Source: CAZULF01 sp964621215
GTDB lineage: Bacteria; Pseudomonadota; Gammaproteobacteria; UBA1113
Direction of reading: 5' to 3'
Assembly: GCA_964621215.1 (NCBI GenBank)
Contig: CAZULF010000026.1
Location: 1 to 22,285 of the forward strand
DNA: 22,285 nucleotides
How positions within the stretch are numbered: the first letter of the stretch is position 1; every line of letters begins with the position of its first letter. The notes under the pieces are model-generated. The model was given only the letters and a program-made list of their open reading frames with translations, had not been told where the DNA came from and did not search any database. The position numbers and the translations under genes were made by a program. This document shows positions 8,486 through 16,371 of this stretch, piece by piece.

Positions 8486-8523
8486 TGTAGGGGAGGCACG
8501 CATCTTGTGCCTCGCACCCTACA
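8486..8523. repeat. Hairpin between convergent genes
   Basis: TGTAGGG (8486-8492) pairs with CCCTACA (8517-8523), and inside it GGCAC (8495-8499) pairs with GTGCC (8507-8511) around a 7-base loop, with small asymmetric bulges. It sits 6 bases beyond the stop of the minus-strand lipoprotein gene and could slow or end transcription from either side. It lacks a clear T-run, so repeat or attenuating hairpin is the safer label. Confidence 0.55.
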
Positions 8524-8528
8524 AACTT

Positions 8529-8735
8529 TTACATACTTTTGCCAACGCCATATCCAATCGCGCCACCACCCACGGTACCAATAACAGCACCAGTAGTACC
8601 GCCAATAGCGTTACCGATGACACCGCCAGCTACAGCGCCACCGACAGTACCGGCTACGGTCTTTTCTGTCGAGGTACAAGCGGTTGTTAAGCCAAGCATT
8701 GTCATCAAGGTTAATGTCAATATTAATTTTTTCAT
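8529..8735 (-). CDS. Glycine-zipper lipoprotein, OsmB-like
   Basis: 68 aa. MKKLILTLTL begins a lipoprotein signal peptide and LTTAC supplies a lipobox with Cys20 as the modified residue, so the mature protein would be 49 aa and lipid-anchored. Residues about 28-66 are small-residue repeats with glycine every fourth position (for example GGAVAGGVIGNAIGG), the glycine-zipper pattern of OsmB and related membrane-associated stress proteins. A strong AGGAGAGG ribosome site lies just upstream of the ATG and a perfect TATAAT lies about 30 bases upstream. The opposite strand is also open because of the low-complexity composition, but it lacks such signals. Likely envelope role; the exact function is unknown. 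Confidence 0.85.
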   Translation of the reverse strand: MKKLILTLTLMTMLGLTTACTSTEKTVAGTVGGAVAGGVIGNAIGGTTGAVIGTVGGGAIGYGVGKSM

Positions 8736-8764
8736 GACCCTCTCCTAATACAATATCTGTATAA

Positions 8765-8770
8765 ATTATA
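8765..8770 (-). promoter_or_regulatory. Perfect -10 box of the glycine-zipper gene
   Basis: TATAAT on the minus strand, placing a start of transcription near 8757 and leaving a leader of about 22 bases with the AGGAGAGG site. No good -35 hexamer is present at 16-18 bases (CCCAAA), so an activator or an alternative sigma factor may be involved. Confidence 0.4.
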
Positions 8771-8798
8771 GACCATAACAATGAGCTTTGGGAGACGG

Positions 8799-8989
8799 TT
8801 ATTCACATCAAGGTAAAATGATTAAAACTTAACCTAAGTTACTGGTATTTATTCATATTCTAATGTGTCGGTCATAACTTATTGAAAAATATGGCTTTTT
8901 TTAACTAAAATCTAAGTTTTATATTTCGTTTGCAGGTTATCCTCACTAGTTAACAATTGATATCCAATTTGTTCCCAGAGTTATCCACA
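8799..8989 (+). other. Cluster of DnaA-box-like 9-mers in an AT-rich spacer
   Basis: The 284-base spacer between lapB and the lipoprotein gene holds TTATTCACA (8799-8807) and TTATCCACA (8981-8989), both perfect matches to the TTATNCACA DnaA box, plus TTATCCTCA (8938-8946, one mismatch), all in the same direction. TTATACAGA on the minus strand (8763-8755) and TTACTCACA (minus, 9003-8995) are further one-mismatch versions. The sequence between is strongly AT-rich. Typical oriC neighbours (dnaA, gidA/mnmG, rpmH) are absent, so the replication meaning is open. Confidence 0.35.
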
Positions 8990-9019
8990 GAATCTGTGAG
9001 TAAGTGTAAGAGGGATAGT

Positions 9020-10198
9020 TTACTCTCCTTCCAATCCCTGAATCGGTTTGATAGTCGTCCATTTATGACAACCTGGACAAACCCAATGTAAGACTTTGCC
9101 TGCATAGCCACAATGCTCACAGCGGTATACCGGTTTTTGAGAGGTGATCTGTTGCGTGACATTATAGAGAAGTTGTAGATTATATTTCGCTGAACCTTCT
9201 GAGATTTGTTTTTGCAATTCAATCAAACGATTTAATCCATATAACGAAGGACGAGCATAGAGCTGTTCCGCCACAAATTCTGCTGCATTGCTGACGCCTT
9301 GTGTTTCTTGGATGGCTTCTGATAAAGCTAATACAATACTCAAACGCGGAGTTTGTGTTAAACATTTTTTTAAGAAACTAACATACTCTTCTTTCTGTCC
9401 TAGCTTTTCGTAACACAAGGCTAAGGGCTTAATAACCTCTGGAATAAAGGCATGATCTTGTTCAACGACGCGTCGTAAATCTTTAATCGCTTGCTTATAA
9501 TCGGTTTGTTCAATATCCCATTCACCTTGCAATAAACTCGCCCGCACACAGTCTTTATCAACAACCAAAGCACGGCGCAAATAACGCAAGGCTTGGTCGA
9601 TACCGAAACGACGTTTAGTTTCGATCGCTAATTCACAATTATATTGAGCGATGGCAACATGCATCGGTTGATTAGCAATTTGTTGTAATTTTTCAGCAAT
9701 CTGAATGGCTTTTTCCCATTCTTTTTCTTGTTGATATATTTCTAGTAACTTATATAAAGCTTCGGTACGAAAATCGCCACTTTCTGCCACATCTAATAAT
9801 AAACGCTCAGCTCTATCTAATACGCCGGCGCCTAAATAATCTTGACCTAGCGCTAAAATAGCTTGCGTGCGTTGTTTTTTAGTCAATTGTGGACGAGCAA
9901 TTAAGTTTTGATGAATGCGAATAGCTCGTTCGACTTCACCGCGTTTACGAAATAAGTGCCCTAAAGCAAGATGGGTTTCAACCGTATCACTATCGACTTC
10001 CAATAACTTAATAAAGATATCAACTGCTTTATCGGGTTGCTCACTTAATAAATAATTTAAACCGATTAAATAATCACGCGAAAAATCTTTTTTACGGTGT
10101 TTGAGTGAACTATCTGCCTTGGTTACTCTACCAATAAACCACGCTAGTCCAGCGATAATGAGCAGCAGCGGCAGCCACATAGGGATCATGGTTATCAT
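9020..10198 (-). CDS. lapB: LapB (YciM): TPR/rubredoxin regulator of LPS synthesis
   Basis: 392 aa, close to the 389 of Escherichia coli LapB. One N-terminal membrane helix (about residues 9-23, LPLLLIIAGLAWFIG) is followed by a long array of tetratricopeptide repeats (about 40-330) and a C-terminal rubredoxin-like metal site C360-x2-C363 ... C374-x2-C377. In the known family LapB sits at the cytoplasmic face of the inner membrane and promotes FtsH-dependent turnover of LpxC, balancing lipopolysaccharide against phospholipid. The start ATG overlaps the lapA stop in an ATGA, so the two genes are translationally coupled; internal Met4 and Met7 are alternative starts. The pair and the motifs make this assignment secure. 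Confidence 0.95.
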   Translation of the reverse strand: MITMIPMWLPLLLIIAGLAWFIGRVTKADSSLKHRKKDFSRDYLIGLNYLLSEQPDKAVDIFIKLLEVDSDTVETHLALGHLFRKRGEVERAIRIHQNLIARPQLTKKQRTQAILALGQDYLGAGVLDRAERLLLDVAESGDFRTEALYKLLEIYQQEKEWEKAIQIAEKLQQIANQPMHVAIAQYNCELAIETKRRFGIDQALRYLRRALVVDKDCVRASLLQGEWDIEQTDYKQAIKDLRRVVEQDHAFIPEVIKPLALCYEKLGQKEEYVSFLKKCLTQTPRLSIVLALSEAIQETQGVSNAAEFVAEQLYARPSLYGLNRLIELQKQISEGSAKYNLQLLYNVTQQITSQKPVYRCEHCGYAGKVLHWVCPGCHKWTTIKPIQGLEGE

Positions 10199-10497
10199 TC
10201 GTCATCATCCCTGATAACCGGTATTTTTTGCTCGGCTAGTTCATGCTCCAACTGCTTCTTTTGATGTCGCAATTTATAGACACTGCGTTTAAGTCGTAAC
10301 ACCCAGATCAAGCTAATAAAAATAGCTAATAACAAACCTGCCACGAAACTGATAAAGAGCAACATGGATAATGGCATTAGTGCACTACCAATATAGAAAT
10401 TGATATTAACTGGGGTTGAATTCAGCAAGGCAAAAGTAAATCCTAATATAACAATGATTAGTAAAAATACATAGCTTAAAATTCGTACCACGGGCAT
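10195..10497 (-). CDS. lapA: LapA: inner-membrane LPS assembly protein A
   Basis: 100 aa with two membrane helices (about residues 7-25 and 40-64), the short motif FALLNSTPVNINFYIG between them, and a charged, probably coiled-coil tail (LRHQKKQLEHELAEQK) in the cytoplasm. This is the LapA domain layout, and lapB follows with a 4-base overlap, as in many gammaproteobacteria. The GGAG ribosome site ends only one base before the ATG at 10497; a GTG at codon 3 (10491) would have a 7-base spacing and may be the true start. A good promoter lies 30 bases upstream. LapA associates with LapB in the family. Confidence 0.92.
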   Translation of the reverse strand: MPVVRILSYVFLLIIVILGFTFALLNSTPVNINFYIGSALMPLSMLLFISFVAGLLLAIFISLIWVLRLKRSVYKLRHQKKQLEHELAEQKIPVIRDDDE

Positions 10498-10526
10498 TCT
10501 CCATAAAATAGGATTAGGTTTTGTAT

Positions 10527-10555
10527 ATGATAAGCCCTGACGTGTTAATTGTCAT
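10527..10555 (-). promoter_or_regulatory. Promoter of lapA-lapB
   Basis: On the minus strand ATGACA (10555-10550, 5 of 6 matches to the -35 consensus) and TATCAT (10532-10527, 5 of 6 to the -10) are separated by exactly 17 bases. Transcription would start near 10520, about 23 bases before the lapA ATG. Confidence 0.65.
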
Positions 10556-10602
10556 TCTCTTATGTTGCCTGGATGACTACTGCATGGCTACCTGATAACA
10601 TG

Positions 10603-10608
10603 TATAAT
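10603..10608 (+). promoter_or_regulatory. Perfect -10 box directly before the TolC-like gene
   Basis: TATAAT ends only 8 bases before the ATG at 10617, so RNA starting at the usual distance would begin at or within two bases of the start codon. No convincing -35 is present at 16-18 bases (CTGCAT region), and no ribosome site precedes the ATG. Confidence 0.45.
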
Positions 10609-10616
10609 GACTCTCT

Positions 10617-12023
10617 ATGTATAAATTTGTAAATGTGCTTTGTTTAAAATATACTCAAAAAATCCTTGTTTATAGCCTTCTATTAACAAGCTGTTTGTTG
10701 TCGTCTGTAATCTATGCCGCTCCTCAACATATCTATACCCTGCCCGAACTAACGAATATGGCACTAAAACAAAACCCCGCAACGCGTGTGGCCTGGGCGC
10801 AAGTGCAAGCAGCTGCGGCAGCTGTCGGTATTGCCAAAAGTGCCTATTGGCCAACCATCGATGTTGATTTTGATATGGCCTATAATTCGGGACAAACTAA
10901 TAATGACACCGAGTGTGCCAGCAACAACGGCTTATTCTGTTCGAATAATGTAGGTTACGGCCCTGTACTCAGTTTAAACTATCTGTTGCTAGATTTTGGT
11001 ACGCGAGCAGCCCAAGTCAAAAATGCGCAATTCTCGTTACAAAGCAACCAATTCAGTCAAAATGCCACTATGCAACAAGTTATTTTACAAGTAAACCAAG
11101 CCTATTATCAATTATTGGGACAACAAGCTCTGGTGGATGCCGATAAAATTACTCGTACACAAGCGAAAACAAATTTGGATTCTGCCAATGCATTACACAA
11201 ACAAGGGATGGTTACCATTGGAGATGTTTATCAAGCAGAAAGTGAATTGCAACAAGCAGAATTAACTTTACAACAGGCTGAAGGCGCGTTGGCGATTGCT
11301 CAAGGCCAACTTGCCACAGCTGTGGGCTTACCCATTCAATCACCACTGAGTATAGTGAAATTACCCGAAGAAATTAATACTAAACCCATGATGCAATCGA
11401 TGGATAAGTTATTAGATATTGCTAAATCACATCGACCTGATTTACTCGCCGCACAAGCTCAAGTGAAAGCAGCAGAAGCCAATATTGTTGCCGCAAGAAA
11501 ACAACAATGGCCCACGATTCAATTAAGCGTACAATCGGGACAAACTTTTCCAAATAATAATTTTAGCAATAATGGACAACAAACTGATATACAGTTATCA
11601 GTAAATTTACCGTTATTTACCGGTTTTCAACAAACCTACGCTATTCATCAAGCTGAAGCACAAAAACAGCAAGCTGCCACACAACGTGATGTATTAAACA
11701 ATCAAGTGGATATGGAAGTATGGCAAGCCTATTACGCATTACAGACAGCAGATAAAGCCATTCGTAGCAGCTCAGCGTTGTTACACAGTAGCATCCAAGC
11801 TGCCAAACAAGCATACGGGCAATATAAAGCGGGCGTCGGCAATATTTTATCGGTTCTTACAACTCAATCCACCGAAGCTAGCGCACGTGCACAATACATT
11901 CAAACGCGTTTAGATTGGTATACCGCGTTAGCACAGCTTGCTGCGGCATTAGGAACGTTGGATACCGCCCCGCCCCATTCAGGTTTTACTGTTCAAACAT
12001 CACATCGGAGCACAATAGAGTGA
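10617..12023 (+). CDS. TolC-family outer-membrane efflux protein
   Basis: 468 aa. The N-terminus is a long signal peptide with cleavage probable after VIYA (about residue 34); an LTSC just before could be read as a lipobox, but the hydrophobic stretch continues beyond it. The mature chain shows the two repeated outer-membrane efflux domains: long helices rich in Gln/Ala (QAYYQLLGQQALVDADKITR; QQAEGALAIAQGQLATAVGL) and strand segments with GYGPVLSLNYLLLDFGTRAA and its echo IQLSVNLPLFTGFQQ. It would form the trimeric exit duct of a tripartite pump with the next two genes. Its stop overlaps the adaptor start by 4 bases. The start codon has no visible ribosome site. Substrate unknown. Confidence 0.92.
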   Translation: MYKFVNVLCLKYTQKILVYSLLLTSCLLSSVIYAAPQHIYTLPELTNMALKQNPATRVAWAQVQAAAAAVGIAKSAYWPTIDVDFDMAYNSGQTNNDTECASNNGLFCSNNVGYGPVLSLNYLLLDFGTRAAQVKNAQFSLQSNQFSQNATMQQVILQVNQAYYQLLGQQALVDADKITRTQAKTNLDSANALHKQGMVTIGDVYQAESELQQAELTLQQAEGALAIAQGQLATAVGLPIQSPLSIVKLPEEINTKPMMQSMDKLLDIAKSHRPDLLAAQAQVKAAEANIVAARKQQWPTIQLSVQSGQTFPNNNFSNNGQQTDIQLSVNLPLFTGFQQTYAIHQAEAQKQQAATQRDVLNNQVDMEVWQAYYALQTADKAIRSSSALLHSSIQAAKQAYGQYKAGVGNILSVLTTQSTEASARAQYIQTRLDWYTALAQLAAALGTLDTAPPHSGFTVQTSHRSTIE

Positions 12024-13303
12024 GTACGCTTATTTTTCGATTAAAAAAACACCGTTGGTTTGTAGGCATTAGTGTGCTGATGCTCATCATTGTTCTGTGG
12101 TTGTCCGGAGCATTCCATCATTCAAATTCCAAAGTAACACCGGTTGTGGTTCAAGCCACCCAGGTAAAAATTCAGCCTATGCCTTTAGCTATTAGTGCAC
12201 ACGGAACCATTGAATCACAACAATCTGTCACCATAACGCCACAAATCACCGGTACTATAACTAAAATCGCTTTCCATTCTGGCAAGCGAGTGAAGGAAGG
12301 ACAATTATTATTTGAAATTGATCCGGCGACGGCTATGGCTAATTTACAACAAGCAGAAGCGCTATTAAAACGCGATAAAGCTTTATTTGTTTCGCAGGAA
12401 GCTGACGCTAATCGTTATGCGGAATTAGTTAAACTCGAATATGTGACCAAACAGCAATATGATCAAACCAAAGCAGCAGCCAATGCACAAGCAGAAGCGC
12501 TATTAAAACGCGATAAAGCTTTATTTGTTTCGCAGGAAGCTGACGCTAATCGTTATGCGGAATTAGTTAAACTCGAATATGTGACCAAACAGCAATATGA
12601 TCAAACCAAAGCAGCAGCCAATGCACAAGCCGCATTAGTAAACAGCGATGAAGCCGCGGTGAAACAAGCTAAAATTCAGTTGGGCTATACTAAAATTTTT
12701 GCGCCAGTAAGCGGAAAAACCGGTGAAGTCACCCTGCGTATTGGCGATTTGGTTACTGCTAATAGTACCACGGCCATGGTCAAGATTAACCAACTGGATC
12801 CTTTGTGGGTAGATTTTACTATTCCACAACGTCAACTACCGTCGTTGCTGCAATATAAGCGCCAAAATAAAGCAGATAAAAATCAAAAATTAGCCGTTGA
12901 AGTATTTTCTGAAGATGGCAAACATTTACTGGGTAACGGACATTTAGCATTTATCGATAATAATGTTAATCCCCAAACTGGCACGGTTTTATTAAAAGCA
13001 GAAGTACCTAATGCTAAAGAACTGTTATGGCCTGGATTGATGGTGAAAACGAATTTAATCTTAACGACTGAAGCTAAAGCTATCGTGGTGCCGATGAAAG
13101 CGATTCAAGTGGGTCAAGAAGGAAATTTTGTTTATCAAGTGATAGATCATAAAGCGGTATCGACCCCAGTCACTGTCGATCGACAAGTTGATGATTTAGC
13201 CGTCATTAGCAAAGGCCTGCGTGGTAATGAAACTATCTTGACAGTCATTCCACCCAATATGACAGATGATGTGCCGGTCAAAATCAGTGAGGCAAATGAA
13301 TGA
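12020..13303 (+). CDS. RND efflux periplasmic adaptor (membrane fusion protein) with internal duplication
   Basis: 427 aa from the GTG at 12020, chosen because GGAG lies 9 bases upstream and GTGA overlaps the TolC-like stop; an ATG-type open frame extends further back into the previous gene but has no support. Residues about 13-30 form a membrane anchor. The lipoyl-like half domains (SAHGTIESQQSVTITPQITG; IFAPVSGKTGEV), beta-barrel and membrane-proximal parts (VVPMKAIQVGQEG) are in family order (AcrA/MdtA type). Residues 112-157 and 158-203 are an exact repeat of 46 aa covering most of the alpha-hairpin; without it the protein would be 381 aa, a usual family length. It links the inner pump to the outer duct. 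The next start overlaps in an ATGA. Confidence 0.92.
   Translation: MSTLIFRLKKHRWFVGISVLMLIIVLWLSGAFHHSNSKVTPVVVQATQVKIQPMPLAISAHGTIESQQSVTITPQITGTITKIAFHSGKRVKEGQLLFEIDPATAMANLQQAEALLKRDKALFVSQEADANRYAELVKLEYVTKQQYDQTKAAANAQAEALLKRDKALFVSQEADANRYAELVKLEYVTKQQYDQTKAAANAQAALVNSDEAAVKQAKIQLGYTKIFAPVSGKTGEVTLRIGDLVTANSTTAMVKINQLDPLWVDFTIPQRQLPSLLQYKRQNKADKNQKLAVEVFSEDGKHLLGNGHLAFIDNNVNPQTGTVLLKAEVPNAKELLWPGLMVKTNLILTTEAKAIVVPMKAIQVGQEGNFVYQVIDHKAVSTPVTVDRQVDDLAVISKGLRGNETILTVIPPNMTDDVPVKISEANE
12349..12630 (+). repeat. Exact 138-bp tandem duplication in the adaptor gene
   Basis: Two copies of 138 bp (period measured from 12353 to 12491) plus 6 shared bases, identical at every position by eye. 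The unit codes 46 residues starting AEALLKRDKALF and ending KAAANAQ, so the frame is kept. Total identity means either a very recent event or an assembly or sequencing artefact. Confidence 0.95.
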
Positions 13304-16300
13304 ATTTATCTGAACCATTTATTCGACGTCCGGTAGCAACCACTATTTTAATGTTGGCCTTGGTCGTGTTCGGTTGGTTTGCGTATCGTTTGTTACCCGT
13401 CAATGAAATGCCTAATGTCGATTTTCCCACGATTATGGTCTCTGCTAGTTTGCCAGGCGCCGATCCTGACACAATGGCTGCAACTGTTGCAATGCCATTA
13501 GAGAAAAAACTCAGTTCGATCGACGGTATTGATAATATGACGTCCGTCAGTCGCTCTGGCAGTATGCAGATCGTTTTGCAATTTGATTTATCTAAAAATA
13601 TTGACGCCGCAGCACAAGATGTGCAAAACGCTGTATCGGCTGCTTCACGAAGCTTACCAGAAGATATGCCTAGCCCTCCAACTATTCGAAAGGTCAATCC
13701 ATCGGCAACCCCTATTCTCTATTTAGCGCTAACTGCAAAGCATATGTCGCTGAGTGATCTTGACCAATATGCTGAAACCTATATCGCTCAACGTTTGTCG
13801 ATGGTGCAGGGTGTAGCGGATGTGAATGTGTATGGCGCCCAAGAATATGCGGTAAGGATACATTTGAACCCCCATGCATTAGCTGCGCGCGGTTTAGGGG
13901 TGGATACAGTAACTGATGCTATTCAGGAAGCCAATAGTTATCAAGCCTCCGGCACATTGCAAACATCGGCACGTTATCAATTATTAAAAGTATTTGGTCA
14001 GTTGAATAATGCCGAAGAATTTAATAATGCTATCATTGCTAATAGTGATAATGCGCCTGTTCGTATCAAAGATATTGGCTATGCCGTCAACAGCGTTGCC
14101 AATGATAAAGCCGCAACCTGGGTTGACAATCAACGTGGGATTTTACTGGCTATACAACGTCAACCTAACGCCAATACTATCGCCGTGATTCAATCGATAT
14201 TTAAAGTATTACCTTCGTTAATCAAAGAGCTCCCTGGTGATGCTAAGCTTACTGTCGTTTATGATCGTTCGATTTTTATCAATTCCGCCATTAAAGATGT
14301 GCAATATACATTAATATTCACCGCTATTTTAGTGTCTGCTGTCATCTTTTTATTTTTAAGCAGCTTTTCCTCCACCATCATTATTGTCTTGGCTCTCCCT
14401 ATTTCTATTATAGCGACCTTTGGCATCATGTATTTGTTTAACTATTCGTTAGATAATTTATCACTGATGGGTTTAGTGTTGGCGGTGGGGTTTGTCATTG
14501 ATGATGCTGTGGTCGTGTTAGAAAACATTATGCGCTATATTGAACAAGGTTACGATAAACTCACGGCGGCATTAAAAGGCTCTAAAGAAGTTAGCTTTAC
14601 TATTCTTTCCATGACCTTGTCCTTGGTCGCTGTATTTATTCCTATTTTATTTATGGGCGGCATTGTCGGGCGCATTTTTAATGAATTTGCTGTGGTTGTT
14701 GCAACTGCTATTTTATTTTCAGGTTTAATTTCATTAACCTTAACGCCCATGTTATGTAGTCGAGTTCTATCAGCCCCCTCTCCTAAAGCACATAAAAATG
14801 CATTTGAACGTGCTTTTGAAGGGAGTCGCAACGCTTATGAACGAACATTACGCTTAGCACTTAAACATTCTCGCGCCGTATTATGGGGCAGCTTGGGTAT
14901 AGTCATCATTACAGCATCACTATTTATTTATATTCCGAAGGGTTTTATTCCTTCTGAAGATACTAATTTTTTGAATGGCTCAACTCAAGTACCAGAAGGT
15001 ACAACTTTTGAGGATTTTATTGCGCGTCAGCAAAAAGTCGCGGCGATTATTCAACGTAATCCTAATGTCGCAACACTGGTTTCTTCAGTTGGGCAAGGAT
15101 CGGGTGGCGCGATCAATGCCACCAATGGACAATTTATTATTCGATTAAAACCACGCGATGAACGTGAGGTTTCCGCGGATGAACTGATTCAACAGTTACG
15201 ACCACAATTAGCTAAAATTCCGGGTATTAAAGTGTATCTTGTAAATCCTCCGGCTATTCGTATTGGCGGCATGAGCTCACGTAGCACCTATCAATATACC
15301 CTGCAAGGTACGAACTGGGACACTTTAGTACAAACAGCCACAGAGATGCAGAAAAAAATTTCCCACATAAAAGGTATTGAAGATATTAACTCAGATACAC
15401 AATTAAATAACCCGCAAATTAATATGCATATATTACGTGATCGCGCAGCGAATTTGGGCGTGACACCAGCTAGTATTGAAGAGGCTTTATATTTAGCCTA
15501 CGGACTAGGTCAAACGACAACCATTAGAACCTCAACCAATGAATATCAGGTAATTGTAGATATCGATCCAGAATATCAACGTAGTATTGAAAACCTGAAC
15601 GATTTATATCTTAAATCCTCGAATGACAATATGGTGCCTCTTTCCGCTGTAGTTGATATCCAGCATAGCGTTGGTCCATTATCGATTAGTCATTATGGTC
15701 AAATTCCCGCAATCACGCTTTCATTCAATGTGACTCCGGGAGTGTCATTGAGCCAGGTGACCAATCAAGTCAACGCCTTGGCGAAACAGATATTGCCTTC
15801 TTCCATATATGGCAATTTTGCTGGTACCGCACAAACATTTCAAAGTTCATTTGCCAGCCTGCCATTATTGCTACTGTTTACCGTCTTGGTCATTTATATG
15901 GTGTTGGCCATTTTATATGAACATTTTATTCATCCATTAACCATATTAACAGCGCTGCCATTTGCTGCGTTTGGTGCCTTAATTGCTTTATGTTTATTTC
16001 ACCAAGACTTGGATATTTACGGTTTTATTGGTTTGATCATGTTAGTCGGTTTAGTGAAGAAAAATGGCATTATGATGATCGATTTTGCGTTAGAGGCGCG
16101 TCGGAAAGATAAGCTCTCAGCGCACGAAGCGATTATCCAAGCCTGCTGTATACGTTATAGACCCATTATGATGACCACCGTTGCAGCTATTTTATCCGCC
16201 CTGCCTATTGCTATCGGTATGGGCGCCGGCGGAGAAACACGCCGACCGTTAGGGATTGCGGTTGTGGGTGGATTGTTAGTGTCACAACTGCTAACCTTAT

Positions 16301-16371
16301 ATGTAACACCAGTTTTTTATGTACAGATTGAGAAGTGGATGGAGAGGAAAAAATTGTCATGTCTAAACTGA
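13300..16371 (+). CDS. RND-family inner-membrane efflux pump (HAE1 / AcrB-MdtBC type)
   Basis: 1,023 aa, normal size. It begins MNLSEPFIRRPVATTILMLA, the classic first membrane helix, followed by a periplasmic loop with NEMPNVDFPTI. The proton-relay residues are visible: D401-D402 in GFVIDDAVVVLEN (helix 4) and K921 in LVKKNGIMMID (helix 10), matching AcrB D407, D408 and K940. A second large loop lies between the helices near 14900 and 15840. ATGA overlap with the adaptor and a GTGAGG ribosome site show tight coupling. It should export lipophilic compounds, using proton import, through the adaptor and duct encoded just upstream. Subtype and substrates cannot be fixed by eye. Confidence 0.95.
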   Translation: MNLSEPFIRRPVATTILMLALVVFGWFAYRLLPVNEMPNVDFPTIMVSASLPGADPDTMAATVAMPLEKKLSSIDGIDNMTSVSRSGSMQIVLQFDLSKNIDAAAQDVQNAVSAASRSLPEDMPSPPTIRKVNPSATPILYLALTAKHMSLSDLDQYAETYIAQRLSMVQGVADVNVYGAQEYAVRIHLNPHALAARGLGVDTVTDAIQEANSYQASGTLQTSARYQLLKVFGQLNNAEEFNNAIIANSDNAPVRIKDIGYAVNSVANDKAATWVDNQRGILLAIQRQPNANTIAVIQSIFKVLPSLIKELPGDAKLTVVYDRSIFINSAIKDVQYTLIFTAILVSAVIFLFLSSFSSTIIIVLALPISIIATFGIMYLFNYSLDNLSLMGLVLAVGFVIDDAVVVLENIMRYIEQGYDKLTAALKGSKEVSFTILSMTLSLVAVFIPILFMGGIVGRIFNEFAVVVATAILFSGLISLTLTPMLCSRVLSAPSPKAHKNAFERAFEGSRNAYERTLRLALKHSRAVLWGSLGIVIITASLFIYIPKGFIPSEDTNFLNGSTQVPEGTTFEDFIARQQKVAAIIQRNPNVATLVSSVGQGSGGAINATNGQFIIRLKPRDEREVSADELIQQLRPQLAKIPGIKVYLVNPPAIRIGGMSSRSTYQYTLQGTNWDTLVQTATEMQKKISHIKGIEDINSDTQLNNPQINMHILRDRAANLGVTPASIEEALYLAYGLGQTTTIRTSTNEYQVIVDIDPEYQRSIENLNDLYLKSSNDNMVPLSAVVDIQHSVGPLSISHYGQIPAITLSFNVTPGVSLSQVTNQVNALAKQILPSSIYGNFAGTAQTFQSSFASLPLLLLFTVLVIYMVLAILYEHFIHPLTILTALPFAAFGALIALCLFHQDLDIYGFIGLIMLVGLVKKNGIMMIDFALEARRKDKLSAHEAIIQACCIRYRPIMMTTVAAILSALPIAIGMGAGGETRRPLGIAVVGGLLVSQLLTLYVTPVFYVQIEKWMERKKLSCLN

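Noticed and set aside
8505..8748. Plus-strand open frames overlapping the glycine-zipper lipoprotein
   Set aside because: They are low-complexity mirrors of the Gly/Ala-rich gene, without ribosome sites or known domains; the minus-strand gene has a lipobox, AGGAGAGG and TATAAT.
8799..8989. Calling this spacer the chromosome origin
   Set aside because: Only two perfect DnaA boxes, no GATC cluster and none of the usual neighbour genes; kept only as a lead.
10615..10854. Minus-strand open frame opposite the TolC-like signal peptide
   Set aside because: It overlaps a well-supported gene start and the promoter region, and shows no recognisable protein features.
11915..12019. Adaptor gene starting upstream at 11915 inside the TolC-like gene
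   Set aside because: The extra 35 residues are an out-of-frame reading of the TolC-like C-terminus, and a GTG with GGAG at 12020 gives a normal membrane-anchor start.
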